Shown here one piece after another: positions 32,124 through 41,052 of a DNA stretch of 64,000 nt (within the stretch, counting starts at the first letter, position 1; every line of letters starts with the position of its first letter). A program made the translations under genes and the position numbers. The stretch lies in assembly GCF_006538325.1 (NCBI RefSeq), contig NZ_BJKK01000019.1, positions 1 to 64,000 on the forward strand, in the 5' to 3' direction. The notes under the pieces were generated by a model. That model made no database searches. It saw nothing but the letters and a program-made list of their open reading frames with translations, and had not been told where the DNA came from. The DNA comes from Alteromonas sp. KUL42 (GTDB taxonomy: Bacteria; Pseudomonadota; Gammaproteobacteria; Enterobacterales; Alteromonadaceae).

Positions 32124-33743
32124 TTAGGAAGATAAAGTCCTAATGAGGTTCTTATAGTCCTCTTTTATATCATGACTTTCTTCTCTTAGCTGCTCTATTT
32201 TTCTACATGCGTGCAATACTGTGGTGTGATCCCTACCACCAAATGCGTTACCTAACTCCGGTAAACTATGGTTAGTCAGCTCTTTGGCCAATGCCATGGC
32301 AACCTGACGAGGACGAGCAACACTGCGGCTTCTTCGCTTAGACAAAATATCAGCTACTTTTATCTTATAATAATCTGCCACTGTTTTCTGAATATTATCT
32401 ACCGTTACAAGCTTTTCTTGTAATGCCAGCAAATCGCGAAGCGCCTCGCGAACAAAATCAATGGTAATGGGTCTACCGGTAAAATTAGCATTAGCGATAA
32501 CCCGGTTTAATGCCCCTTCTAACTCACGTACATTCGAGCGCAAGCGTTTAGCAATGAAAAACGCGACTTCGTTAGGCAGATGAATTCTATTTTCCGCAGC
32601 TTTACGCATCAAAATAGCAACACGGGTTTCTAATTCAGGAGGTTCAATGGCTATCGTCAAACCCCATCCAAAACGAGATTTTAGCCTATCCTCTACCCCG
32701 TCAATCTCTTTTGGGTATCTATCAGACGTCAGAATTATCTGTTGATTACCTTCTAACAGCGCATTAAAGGTATGAAAAAATTCTTCCTGTGAACGTTCTT
32801 TGTTTGCAAAGAACTGAATATCATCAATAAGCAACGCATCTACACTGCGATAGAAACGTTTAAAATCTTCAATCGCATTGTTTTGAAGTGCTTTAACCAT
32901 ATCCTGCACAAAACGCTCTGAGTGCATGTAAACAATTTTCGCATCACCGTTATTTGCTACTATGCCGTTACCTACAGCATGTAATAAGTGAGTCTTACCT
33001 AAACCCGTTCCACCGTATATAAACAGTGGGTTATAAGAACCACCTGGGTTATTTGCTACTTGCGTTGCAGCTGCCCTCGCTAGTTGGTTTGATTTACCTT
33101 CTACGAAGTTATCAAATTGATAGGTTGGGTTGATATTACTCTTGTGCTTCATTGCTTCAGGGATCGGGATCACTTTAGGCGGTGTGTGCGATCGCGGCGG
33201 TTGTCCGTAACTATTACCGTTATTAGTAGCTCGATCGTAGTGATCAGAGCGTGCCGATTCCATATTGTGATCGTTCTGCTGATACCCAAAACTACCATTA
33301 TTTTGACTATAGTTAGGGCTCGCTTGAGTTGGCATTCTCGACTGGCCATCCCTACCCATTGCCACATTATTTGCAGATGGTTGAGATGCGTTATGCGGCG
33401 CTGCAGAAGGAGTACTAGTATTACCTGCGTTATAACGGCTAGGCGTATTAACGGTAGATTGACTTGATTGTTGCGTTGCTGCAGGAGCCGAACGGTTTAA
33501 ACTTTGACGACTCATAACTTCTAGATGAAGTTGAGGTGCATCTGCACCTGCAAACTCACGTAGCAACGCGGTAATATTGTTAAGGTATTTATCTCTTACC
33601 CAATCGAGAACAAAACGATTAGGGGCATATAAGGCAACGTAACCATCCTGCTCTTCACAAACAAGTGGTCGAATCCACATACTAAACTGCTGCGTCGGTA
33701 ATTCCTGACGTAGCCTTTCAAGACATTGGTTCCATAATGACAT
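32124..33743 (-). CDS. dnaA: chromosomal replication initiator DnaA, with extended linker
   Basis: DnaA opens oriC and loads helicase. Domain I (1-77, [19 protein letters not shown]). Domain II is an unusually long linker, about residues 80-203, rich in N, S, Q, P and T. Domain III AAA+ has GGTGLGKT (244-251) and LLIDDIQFF. The domain IV box-binding helix contains [18 protein letters not shown]. Total 539 residues against 467 in E. coli; the excess lies in domain II. First gene of the operon; its upstream region has DnaA boxes suited to autoregulation. Confidence 0.98.
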   Translation of the reverse strand: MSLWNQCLERLRQELPTQQFSMWIRPLVCEEQDGYVALYAPNRFVLDWVRDKYLNNITALLREFAGADAPQLHLEVMSRQSLNRSAPAATQQSSQSTVNTPSRYNAGNTSTPSAAPHNASQPSANNVAMGRDGQSRMPTQASPNYSQNNGSFGYQQNDHNMESARSDHYDRATNNGNSYGQPPRSHTPPKVIPIPEAMKHKSNINPTYQFDNFVEGKSNQLARAAATQVANNPGGSYNPLFIYGGTGLGKTHLLHAVGNGIVANNGDAKIVYMHSERFVQDMVKALQNNAIEDFKRFYRSVDALLIDDIQFFANKERSQEEFFHTFNALLEGNQQIILTSDRYPKEIDGVEDRLKSRFGWGLTIAIEPPELETRVAILMRKAAENRIHLPNEVAFFIAKRLRSNVRELEGALNRVIANANFTGRPITIDFVREALRDLLALQEKLVTVDNIQKTVADYYKIKVADILSKRRSRSVARPRQVAMALAKELTNHSLPELGNAFGGRDHTTVLHACRKIEQLREESHDIKEDYKNLIRTLSS

Positions 33744-34363
33744 GGTACGTTGTTAGCTCCCGTAACTCGCGTAAACGACCAACTCGAGACGTCAGCACAA
33801 AAATGCTGGCATCAAAAAGAAACCATAAAGCACCATTAATATAATAGCGATGGGGATGTTGGGTAACAGCGAGAAAATAGTTATCGTTTTAATCGCTGTG
33901 GATTATCTTACTTTATCAACAAAAAGTAAATGACGATCCCACACGATCATGACGATCAAAATTGTAATATATTGAATATATGAAACTTTTCTTTTAGATC
34001 AAATCACAATAGCATGCGTGACAATTGTTCTAAATTACGATAAAAAATGCGATAGATCCCCTTGCTTTTTTACTTAAACTAACAGTTTTTCACAACATAC
34101 TGTGGATAACCTCAGTGTGCTATTAGCGTTATTCACAGCTTTTTTGTGCTTAAAAGTGACCTATCGATTAAAAAACAGCAAAAATTGTTCACTTATTCGT
34201 CCAAAAAGAGAGATTAGACATTGACAGTAGCCCCCGAGATCTCTAGAATTCAGCGTCCTTTTTCGATGGGCTTTTCTGGTGAAAACACCACATTGTTCTG
34301 GCAACAGAATTTTGTGTTACCAAAAACGCCTATGTTTAACTAAATATAAGTGAGACTTTGGTC
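33744..34363. promoter_or_regulatory. dnaA-rpmH divergent control region with DnaA boxes
   Basis: A gene-free 620-bp region. DnaA boxes: TGTGGATAA (34101-34109) and TTATTCACA (34129-34137), both perfect; TGTGGATTA (33897-33905) and TTTTTCACA (34086-34094), one mismatch each. GATC sites lie at 33935, 33945, 33954, 33997 and 34055, flanked by AT-rich sequence. This fits an autoregulated, Dam/SeqA-sensitive dnaA promoter. In Pseudomonas the working oriC is in this same place, so the region could keep some unwinding ability. Confidence 0.75.
34221..34249 (+). promoter_or_regulatory. rpmH promoter
   Basis: Consensus -35 TTGACA (34221-34226), 17-bp spacer, -10 TAGAAT (34244-34249). Transcription would start about 34256, giving a leader of about 108 bases before rpmH. 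Confidence 0.85.
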
Positions 34364-34498
34364 ATGAAAAGAACATTTCAACCGAGCAATCTTAAGCGCA
34401 AGCGTTCTCACGGTTTTCGTGCTCGTATGGCGACTAAAAACGGTCGTAAAGTACTAGCAGCTCGCCGTGCAAAAGGCCGCGCTCGTCTTTCTGCTTAA
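34364..34498 (+). CDS. rpmH: 50S ribosomal protein L34
   Basis: A 44-residue, highly basic protein: starts [20 protein letters not shown] and ends AKGRARLSA, the canonical L34. Downstream of a strong promoter and 16 bases before rnpA. The rpmH-rnpA-yidD-yidC-mnmE order is conserved widely. Confidence 0.98.
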   Translation: MKRTFQPSNLKRKRSHGFRARMATKNGRKVLAARRAKGRARLSA

Positions 34499-34514
34499 TT
34501 AGAAAGACGCCAAA

Positions 34515-34874
34515 GTGGGCGAGAATAATTTTTCTAGGGAGTTACGTCTGTTAACTCCCTCCCACTTTACCTTTGTGTTTGATAACGCAACCCCAGCAGT
34601 ATCTCCCTCTTTTACAATCTTAGCTCGAAAAAACACACTTACTACTCCACGTCTGGGTATTACACTCGCGAAAAAGCGTATTCGTAAAGCACATGACAGG
34701 AATCGCCTAAAGCGATTAGTTCGTGAAAGCTTTCGACACAAGCAGCACAATTTACCAAACGTCGATATTATCGTGATAGGTAAGTCAGGAGCTGATAACC
34801 TTAGCAACCAAGAAGTTTTCGCAACTTTAGACAAGCTATGGAAAAAATTAAACAAGCGTTGCAACAACTCTTAA
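34515..34874 (+). CDS. rnpA: ribonuclease P protein component
   Basis: A 119-residue basic protein that helps the RNase P RNA mature tRNA 5' ends. Family core: [11 protein letters not shown] at the N-terminus and [20 protein letters not shown], the RNR motif. GTG start 16 bases after rpmH. Its 3' end overlaps yidD by 37 bases in another frame. Confidence 0.97.
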   Translation: MGENNFSRELRLLTPSHFTFVFDNATPAVSPSFTILARKNTLTTPRLGITLAKKRIRKAHDRNRLKRLVRESFRHKQHNLPNVDIIVIGKSGADNLSNQEVFATLDKLWKKLNKRCNNS

Positions 34875-35107
34875 TTGCAGTCCCATTAGCCTTGATAAAG
34901 TGTTATCAATGGTTTATTTCGCCTGTTTTAGGGCAACGTTGTCGTTTCCATCCTTCTTGTTCTTGGTATGCTATAGACGCATTAAAAACGCATGGATTGG
35001 TAAAAGGCGGTTGGTTATCTATTAAACGCATATTAAAATGCCACCCTTTGCATGCCGGTGGATACGATCCAGTACCGGAAAAACAACAAAATAAACACTC
35101 AAAATAA
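34838..35107 (+). CDS. yidD: membrane protein insertion efficiency factor YidD
   Basis: An 89-residue protein with the YidD core: [32 protein letters not shown] and [24 protein letters not shown], including the conserved cysteines. It associates with the inner membrane via its amphipathic N-terminus and supports YidC. The start overlaps rnpA. Confidence 0.96.
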   Translation: MEKIKQALQQLLIAVPLALIKCYQWFISPVLGQRCRFHPSCSWYAIDALKTHGLVKGGWLSIKRILKCHPLHAGGYDPVPEKQQNKHSK

Positions 35108-35117
35108 AGAGACCTCT

Positions 35118-36776
35118 ATGGAATCGCAACGTAGTTTTCTGATAATTGGCCTGGCGCTAGTTAGCTTTTTGCTTTGGCAGCAATGGCAAAAGGATTATGG
35201 ACCACAGCCTATTCAGCCAGTCGCGCAAGAACAAGCTGAGCAAACGACACAAGGTGTACCGTCGTTTGAAAATGCAAGTAGTGAAGATGTACCAAGTGGT
35301 GACAGCGTGCCAGCTGCACAACCCATTGCAACTACGCAAAACACCAACCGCATTATTGAAGTAAAAACAGATACGCTAGATTTGCGAATTGATTTACTCG
35401 GTGGCGACGTGGTTACTGCTGATTTGTTGAAATTTCCAGTAAAACAAGGCTCAGAAATCCCTTACAGCCTATTGCGTTCTGGTAATGGTTTATACGTAGC
35501 ACAAAGTGGTCTCATTGGCGCACAGGGCCCAGATGCTAGTAGTAGCGGCCGCCCTGTTTATAACGCGTCAGAAACCTTCTTTGAAATGACTGGCGATACC
35601 TTAGTTGTTCCTCTTACTTGGAAAAACAATCAAGGCCTATCTGTTACAAAAACCTTTACCTTCACCAAAGGTCATTACGATGTAGATGTTACTTACACCA
35701 TCGAGAATGGCACAGGTACAGCTGCGACGGTTCAGCCTTATGCACAACTTAAGCAGGTTATGGCGTTTGAAGACAATAGCAATATGTTCATGCCTACATA
35801 TCGCGGTGCAGCATATTCAACTGAAGATGACAGATACCAGAAATATACTTTCGATGAAATAGAAGACGACAACCTGCGCGAAACCACTAAAGCGGGTTGG
35901 GTTGGCATGCTAGAGCACTACTTTGTTTCAGCATGGGTACCTTCGCAAGAACAAACCAATACCCTTTACTCTCGCAACTTGAATAATCAATTTGCTGTTA
36001 TTGGTGTGCTATCGCCTGCTGAGTCAATCAATGTCGGTGAAACTAAAACGGTTTCCTCTACCTTGTATATGGGTCCGAAAGATCAAGACAGCTTGGCTGA
36101 GATTGCACGCGGCTTAGACCTTACCGTTGACTATGGTTTCTTGTGGTGGATTTCAAAGTATCTATTTGCACTACTTCAATTCTTACATAGCTTGGTTAAC
36201 AACTGGGGTGTCGCAATTATTCTCATCACGGTTATCGTGAAAGGTGCAATGTACTGGTTAACGAAGAAGCAATACGAGTCAATGGCGCGTATGCGCAACC
36301 TTGCCCCTAAAATGCAACAACTAAAAGACCGTTTCGGCGACGATAGACAAAAGATGTCACAAGCCATGATGGAGCTTTACCGCAAAGAAAAAGTAAACCC
36401 AATGGGCGGTTGTTTGCCACTGGTGCTTCAGATGCCGATTTTCCTAGCGCTATACTGGGTGCTAATGGAAAGTGTGGAATTGCGTCATGCTGACTTCGTA
36501 TTGTGGATTACTGACTTATCAGTAAAAGATCCTTATTTTGTACTGCCTGTGCTAACGGGTGCGAGTATGTACCTATTGCAAAAATTGCAGCCAACCACCA
36601 TTACTGATCCAATGCAGCAGAAAATCATGCAATGGATGCCAGTAGCCATGAGTGTTTTCTTCCTATGGTTCCCAGCAGGTCTGGTACTATACTGGTTAAT
36701 CAGTAACGTGATTACCTTGGTTCAAGCCAAAATGATTTATGCTTCTATGGAGAAGCGGGGCATCAACAGTAAATAA
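35118..36776 (+). CDS. yidC: membrane protein insertase YidC
   Basis: A 552-residue insertase. It has an N-terminal membrane helix (SFLIIGLALVSFLLWQQW), a large periplasmic domain of about 320 residues, and a C-terminal core of five helices with NNWGVAIILITVIVKGAMYWLTKKQYESM, NPMGGCLPLVLQMPIFLALYWVL and WFPAGLVLYWLISNVITL. The start at 35118 is set by the N-terminal helix and the AGAGACCT upstream. A terminator follows at 36796. Confidence 0.98.
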   Translation: MESQRSFLIIGLALVSFLLWQQWQKDYGPQPIQPVAQEQAEQTTQGVPSFENASSEDVPSGDSVPAAQPIATTQNTNRIIEVKTDTLDLRIDLLGGDVVTADLLKFPVKQGSEIPYSLLRSGNGLYVAQSGLIGAQGPDASSSGRPVYNASETFFEMTGDTLVVPLTWKNNQGLSVTKTFTFTKGHYDVDVTYTIENGTGTAATVQPYAQLKQVMAFEDNSNMFMPTYRGAAYSTEDDRYQKYTFDEIEDDNLRETTKAGWVGMLEHYFVSAWVPSQEQTNTLYSRNLNNQFAVIGVLSPAESINVGETKTVSSTLYMGPKDQDSLAEIARGLDLTVDYGFLWWISKYLFALLQFLHSLVNNWGVAIILITVIVKGAMYWLTKKQYESMARMRNLAPKMQQLKDRFGDDRQKMSQAMMELYRKEKVNPMGGCLPLVLQMPIFLALYWVLMESVELRHADFVLWITDLSVKDPYFVLPVLTGASMYLLQKLQPTTITDPMQQKIMQWMPVAMSVFFLWFPAGLVLYWLISNVITLVQAKMIYASMEKRGINSK

Positions 36777-36795
36777 CACGTTGATATAAATATTT

Positions 36796-36825
36796 AACAG
36801 CCCGCCTTCGCGGGCTGTTTTGTCT
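36796..36825 (+). terminator. yidC terminator
   Basis: AACAGCCCGC-CTTC-GCGGGCTGTT, 10-bp stem, then TTGTCTT. It separates the rpmH-yidC transcript from yajQ, whose Shine-Dalgarno AGAGGA follows directly. Confidence 0.82.
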
Positions 36826-36840
36826 TAAGAGGATTACAAA

Positions 36841-37323
36841 GTGCCATCATTCGATATTGTTTCAGAAATCAACATGGAAGAAGTTCGCAACGCAACTGAA
36901 AACGCAAGTCGTGAACTGTCTACTCGCTTTGATTTTCGCGGTATTGACGCGACTTTCGAATACAAAGATAAAACCGTTGTAATGAAAGCCGAAGCGGAAT
37001 TCCAGTTACAACAAATGGAAAGCATGTTCAGAACGGCGATGTCTAAGCGCAACGTCGATACATCATCAATGGACGTGAAACCTTATGACGCCCATGGCAA
37101 AACATATCGTCAGACCATTACTTTCAAGGAAGGTATTGAACAGCCAATGGCAAAGAAAATTGTTAAGCTGGTTAAAGATGCAAAAATTAAGGTTCAAACA
37201 GCCATTCAAGGTGAAGAATTGCGCATTACGGGCAAAAAGCGTGACGACCTTCAGCAAGTTATTGCGTTGGTAAAAGAGTCGGATCTTGGCCAGCCTTTCC
37301 AATTTAAAAACTTCCGCGATTAA
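36841..37323 (+). CDS. yajQ: YajQ family nucleotide-binding protein
   Basis: A 160-residue protein starting [21 protein letters not shown] (GTG start), the YajQ signature, with two ferredoxin-like RNA-binding-type folds. Some family members bind cyclic di-GMP and act with a transcription factor; others bind nucleotides or tRNA. It lies between yidC and mnmE, 2 bases before mnmE, an unusual insertion in that conserved pair. Confidence 0.93.
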   Translation: MPSFDIVSEINMEEVRNATENASRELSTRFDFRGIDATFEYKDKTVVMKAEAEFQLQQMESMFRTAMSKRNVDTSSMDVKPYDAHGKTYRQTITFKEGIEQPMAKKIVKLVKDAKIKVQTAIQGEELRITGKKRDDLQQVIALVKESDLGQPFQFKNFRD

Positions 37324-37325
37324 TT

Positions 37326-38714
37326 ATGGACTCACTCACCCTTTCTACTGACACCATCACTGCACAAGCTACTGCGCCAGGACGTGGTGGCGTTGGTATT
37401 GTTCGTGTTTCCGGCCCAAAGGCGAAGCAAATTGCCGAGGTGTTAGTTCCCACAGCACTCACACCGCGCATGGCTACCTATACCCCTTTTGTAGATAGCA
37501 ATAACAATGTTATCGACCAAGGTATTGCATTGTTTTTTAAGGGCCCGAATTCCTTTACTGGTGAGGATGTACTGGAACTGCAAGGCCACGGTGGTCAAGT
37601 AGTTATGGACATGCTGATTGATGCCGTATTGGCAACAGGTAATGCACGACTGGCTAATCCTGGCGAATTCAGTGAACAAGCTTTCTTAAACGACAAACTC
37701 GATTTAGCACAAGCTGAAGCCATTGCCGACTTAATTGATGCCAGTTCACAACAAGCAGCTAAAAGTGCACTTAGGTCGCTACAGGGTGAGTTTTCTACAC
37801 AGATTCAAGCGTTATCAGAACAAATAATTCACCTACGCATGTATGTGGAAGCGGCAATCGATTTTCCCGAAGAAGAAATTGATTTTCTATCTGATGGAAA
37901 AGTTTCGGGTGATTTAAGCGTGATCATGCAAAGCCTAAGCAAAGTGCGCGAACAAGCAAAGCAAGGCACTTTATTACGCGAAGGTATGCAAGTTGTCATC
38001 GCAGGCCGTCCCAATGCCGGAAAATCTAGCTTACTCAATGCACTTGCAGGTCGTGACAGTGCCATTGTGACAGACATTGCAGGTACAACGCGAGACGTTC
38101 TCAAAGAACATATCCACATTGATGGTATGCCCGTGCATATTATTGATACTGCGGGGCTTCGAGAAAGCCCTGATAAAGTTGAGCAAATTGGAATTGAAAG
38201 AGCTTGGCAAGCGATCAATGAAGCCGATCACGTACTGTTTGTGGTCGATTCAACGGCCACAAGTGTTATTGACCCATTCGAGATATGGCCAGAGTTTATG
38301 GCGAGATTACCAAGCGGTATTCCCGTTACGGTAATACGCAATAAAGCCGATTTAAGTACCCTTGATATAGGCCAAAGCGCTGTAAATACCCAGCAAGGTG
38401 ACATTTCAGTTATTAATTTATCTGCTAAGCAAGGTGATGGCGTAGACACACTCAAAGCACATTTAGCCAAAACAATGGGGTTTGATACCACTACCGAAGG
38501 GCAATTTATTGCGCGGCGACGCCATATTGATGCGCTTGATCAGGCCTTTAATTACGTGAGTACTGGTGAACGACAACTCCACGACGCAATGGCCGGTGAA
38601 CTGCTAGCTGAAGAGTTGCGTTTGGCACATCAGGCACTTTGTGAGATAACGGGTGAATTCACCTCAGATGACCTGTTAGGTAAGATATTTTCATCATTTT
38701 GTATTGGTAAATAG
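37326..38714 (+). CDS. mnmE: tRNA modification GTPase MnmE
   Basis: With MnmG it modifies U34 of tRNAs (cmnm5U). It has 462 residues: an N-terminal formyl-THF-binding domain ([21 protein letters not shown]), helical domains, an inserted G domain ([29 protein letters not shown]), and the C-terminal CIGK with the conserved cysteine. The partner mnmG is across oriC, 4.6 kb away. Confidence 0.98.
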   Translation: MDSLTLSTDTITAQATAPGRGGVGIVRVSGPKAKQIAEVLVPTALTPRMATYTPFVDSNNNVIDQGIALFFKGPNSFTGEDVLELQGHGGQVVMDMLIDAVLATGNARLANPGEFSEQAFLNDKLDLAQAEAIADLIDASSQQAAKSALRSLQGEFSTQIQALSEQIIHLRMYVEAAIDFPEEEIDFLSDGKVSGDLSVIMQSLSKVREQAKQGTLLREGMQVVIAGRPNAGKSSLLNALAGRDSAIVTDIAGTTRDVLKEHIHIDGMPVHIIDTAGLRESPDKVEQIGIERAWQAINEADHVLFVVDSTATSVIDPFEIWPEFMARLPSGIPVTVIRNKADLSTLDIGQSAVNTQQGDISVINLSAKQGDGVDTLKAHLAKTMGFDTTTEGQFIARRRHIDALDQAFNYVSTGERQLHDAMAGELLAEELRLAHQALCEITGEFTSDDLLGKIFSSFCIGK

Positions 38715-38742
38715 CACCAATAACACGAGATTTTTCAATACT

Positions 38743-39177
38743 ATGAGTAAGCATTTCGAAATTATAGTTGGAACCATGTTAGGCGCTTCAGAATACGTTG
38801 CCGATGCTATTGCAGAAAAACTTTCTGCACTTGGGCATAGCTATACTATTCACCCTGAGCCCAATCTCGACGACATCAAAACACAATCAACCTGGGTTGT
38901 GTGTACCTCTACACACGGAGCTGGTGAATTACCTGATAATATTCAACCTTTTGCCAGCCAAATAAAAGACGTGTCGCTAGCACCAGTACAAGCCTATGTT
39001 ATTGGTTTAGGTGATACCAGTTACGACACCTTTTGCTTTGGCGCGAAACAAATGGAAAAGCAAATTACTGACAATGGCGGGACACTGTTAGCTGATGCGC
39101 TATTTATAGACGTGCTAGAGCACCCTATTCCAGAAGATGTCGCTGTGGAATGGTTTGAACAGGTCTTAGCGAATTAA
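38743..39177 (+). CDS. mioC: flavodoxin MioC
   Basis: A 144-residue short-chain flavodoxin. FMN-binding loops: GTMLGASEYVADAI at the N-terminus, TSTHGAGELPDN near 55 and GLGDTSYDTFCFGA near 87. In E. coli it adjoins oriC and is transcribed toward it; here it is also transcribed toward oriC, but dnaT, dnaC and an ABC-F gene are interposed. ATG 38743 is chosen because the flavodoxin fold starts there; the upstream ATG 38704 overlaps mnmE. Confidence 0.94.
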   Translation: MSKHFEIIVGTMLGASEYVADAIAEKLSALGHSYTIHPEPNLDDIKTQSTWVVCTSTHGAGELPDNIQPFASQIKDVSLAPVQAYVIGLGDTSYDTFCFGAKQMEKQITDNGGTLLADALFIDVLEHPIPEDVAVEWFEQVLAN

Positions 39178-39179
39178 CT

Positions 39180-39857
39180 ATGAGTACACTTACCCAAGCC
39201 GAACTCGCTGCTTTGCAGTCGCCACTGTCTAACGACTGCCGCGTCTTATACTTGCTTGGGCTTCGTGTATCTGCCAATAGTGCTACAACATCAACGGCGC
39301 CAGTAGACTATAAACAACTACTTAATTTACTGAATGGCGACAATAAAGAAGAGCCCTATCAGCGAGGCAGACAAATCAATAGCTTGATAAAGCAACTTGA
39401 ACAAGTGGGATTGGTGTCGTTACCTGTGGACCTAGACATTGAACACACAATTAATGGCAAGTCGTTACTGTTACCTCTTATCACTGAGCCCAAATCTGAT
39501 TTTGAGCAACTTCACCAACGTCATTGTTCAATGCACGCGTCGTGGACACCCAATAAATCCCTATTTGAAGAAATGGCTGCGCTACTGGGGATTATCGACA
39601 AAACGTATGAAGACAATGATATTGGAGAGTTTGTCGCCTATTGGTTAGGTAGACCAAGTTCCGTATTCAGTGAATTTCAATGGACACAGAAATTCGCGAA
39701 CAATATCAAGCGTAAGCGTTTAGCTTCTGGCTATGGTTCTGCAAACACACCAACAAAAATTGTCGGCACACAGCAAGTCAAAGTTGCAGCCGGTATAGAA
39801 GCAGATGATAATGCTAGAAAGCTGGTGGAAAAATACGCCGCATCAAAGAAGAGTTAA
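39180..39857 (+). CDS. dnaT: DnaT-like primosomal protein
   Basis: A 225-residue protein. The C-terminal part holds the DnaT DNA-binding domain pattern: WTPNKSLFEEMAALLGI ... IGEFVAYWLGRPSSVFSEFQWTQKFANNIKRKR. The N-terminal half is poorly conserved. DnaT helps PriA/PriB hand the fork to DnaC-DnaB during restart. It starts 2 bases after the mioC stop and precedes dnaC by 6 bases, so mioC-dnaT-dnaC probably form one operon. Confidence 0.88.
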   Translation: MSTLTQAELAALQSPLSNDCRVLYLLGLRVSANSATTSTAPVDYKQLLNLLNGDNKEEPYQRGRQINSLIKQLEQVGLVSLPVDLDIEHTINGKSLLLPLITEPKSDFEQLHQRHCSMHASWTPNKSLFEEMAALLGIIDKTYEDNDIGEFVAYWLGRPSSVFSEFQWTQKFANNIKRKRLASGYGSANTPTKIVGTQQVKVAAGIEADDNARKLVEKYAASKKS

Positions 39858-39863
39858 AGCATT

Positions 39864-40691
39864 ATGGATCGTATCACTGACAAAATTGCCAACTTAGCGA
39901 AAGCGTTAAATAAAAACGTCGATCCGAACAATGAATATATCGACTATAAAACGCTGCGCAAGCAATACGAAGCACAGGCCAATGCAGAAATATGTCAACT
40001 TCAACAACGAACTAAAAAAGCCCGCGTAGACGCCATACACGGACGTTCGGACCTCAACCCTAAGTGGACATTTGCCAATCTAGTTGAAGACAGTGATGAC
40101 GTAATTGAAGCTGTATCAATTGCACAATCGTTCATTGCTGCTCATGATGATCCAGCGTGGCGAGAAAGTGGATCGCACATGATGATCTTCTACGGTGATT
40201 ACGGACGCGGGAAATCACATATTGCTGGTGCGATTGCCCATCAACTCATTGAGCAATATGAGATCTCGGTGCTTTATCGCCAGCTTTCAACCTTGCTTGA
40301 AATGCGTAACTTCTCTTTCGACTTTTCAGCTACCGATAATGCCAGCCAACGATTCAGAGAAATTAACCAAGAATTGCTAGATGTTGATTTACTTATCTTA
40401 GACGAGGTATGTGTTAACGAAAGTGCACTTAAAAAGAACGCACAAAGTTGGTTTGGCAATTTACTTCGACAACGCTTGGTGAATAAAAAGAACTGTATAT
40501 TAATTACTAACCACAACTTAGCCGAGCTCGAAAATGCGCTGGGGCGCTATTGTTTCGAATCTATAAAAGAGTACGACACTTATAAAGTGCGTTTTCAAGG
40601 TCCAAGTAGGCGTGAAGGCTTAACCCTGGATCAACAAGATCTAGAAGATACAAATACCCCACCCCGTTATCAACCGAATCAAGTACGTTAA
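39864..40691 (+). CDS. dnaC: DnaC-like replicative helicase loader
   Basis: A 275-residue AAA+ ATPase. Walker A is GDYGRGKSH (about 111-119), Walker B LLILDEV (about 175-181), then a sensor-like LITNHNLAELENALGRYCFESI. The N-terminal DnaB-interacting region includes basic RTKKARVDAIHGRSDLNPKW. DnaC loads DnaB at oriC. Helicase loaders of this kind are thought to come from phage and replace DciA. Its location 2 kb from oriC, in the mioC operon, differs from E. coli, where dnaTC is far from the origin. Confidence 0.9.
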   Translation: MDRITDKIANLAKALNKNVDPNNEYIDYKTLRKQYEAQANAEICQLQQRTKKARVDAIHGRSDLNPKWTFANLVEDSDDVIEAVSIAQSFIAAHDDPAWRESGSHMMIFYGDYGRGKSHIAGAIAHQLIEQYEISVLYRQLSTLLEMRNFSFDFSATDNASQRFREINQELLDVDLLILDEVCVNESALKKNAQSWFGNLLRQRLVNKKNCILITNHNLAELENALGRYCFESIKEYDTYKVRFQGPSRREGLTLDQQDLEDTNTPPRYQPNQVR

Positions 40692-41052
40692 TATAAATTC
40701 ATCAGAAAAACATTGTAATACAGATAGTTGCGGAGCAAAGTGGTAAGCCATAGCTCCGCAGTCTTAGTACAGATTTAACGTTGTAATAAACACACTAACA
40801 TTGACTTTCTGATCAATATTGTCTATTTTCGCACCACTTATCTTATTGGAGCTCACGCCATCATGAACAACTAAACCTGTTATCCAGTTCTCACTTTTTT
40901 TGGATTTACAGGGTTAGTAGGCGTGGTCTTTTCTATTTCCTACACATTGATAACACAATTGTTTAGGGCCATTGGCTTTTAGATATCGCGTTTTCATTGT
41001 TGCTCAAATAGTAAAATTACGGCTGTTGCCCTGCTTTAACAGGAAGCAATAT
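40692..41052. promoter_or_regulatory. dnaC to ABC-F gap: hairpin, promoter and long leader
   Basis: A gene-free 361-bp stretch. An 8-bp hairpin, TGCGGAGC (40729-40736) and GCTCCGCA (40753-40760), may end the dnaC transcript but lacks a T tract. A promoter-like TTGACT (40801-40806), 17-bp spacer, TATTTT (40824-40829) precedes a leader of about 215 bases. The leader can fold CCTGT-T-ATCCA (40876-40886) against TGGAT-TT-ACAGG (40901-40912). A minimal upstream ORF ATG AAC AAC TAA lies at 40863. Confidence 0.5.

Noticed and set aside
33117..33467. 116-codon plus-strand frame opposite dnaA domain II
   Set aside because: Shadow of the low-complexity dnaA linker; isoleucine/arginine-rich without family resemblance.
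35052..35117. 22-residue N-terminal extension of YidC
   Set aside because: It overlaps yidD and precedes the canonical YidC signal helix; the ATG at 35118 is the normal start.
40972..41052. 27-residue extension of the ABC-F protein
   Set aside because: The ABC domain begins at PILNANNI and has a good AGGAAG before ATG 41053.
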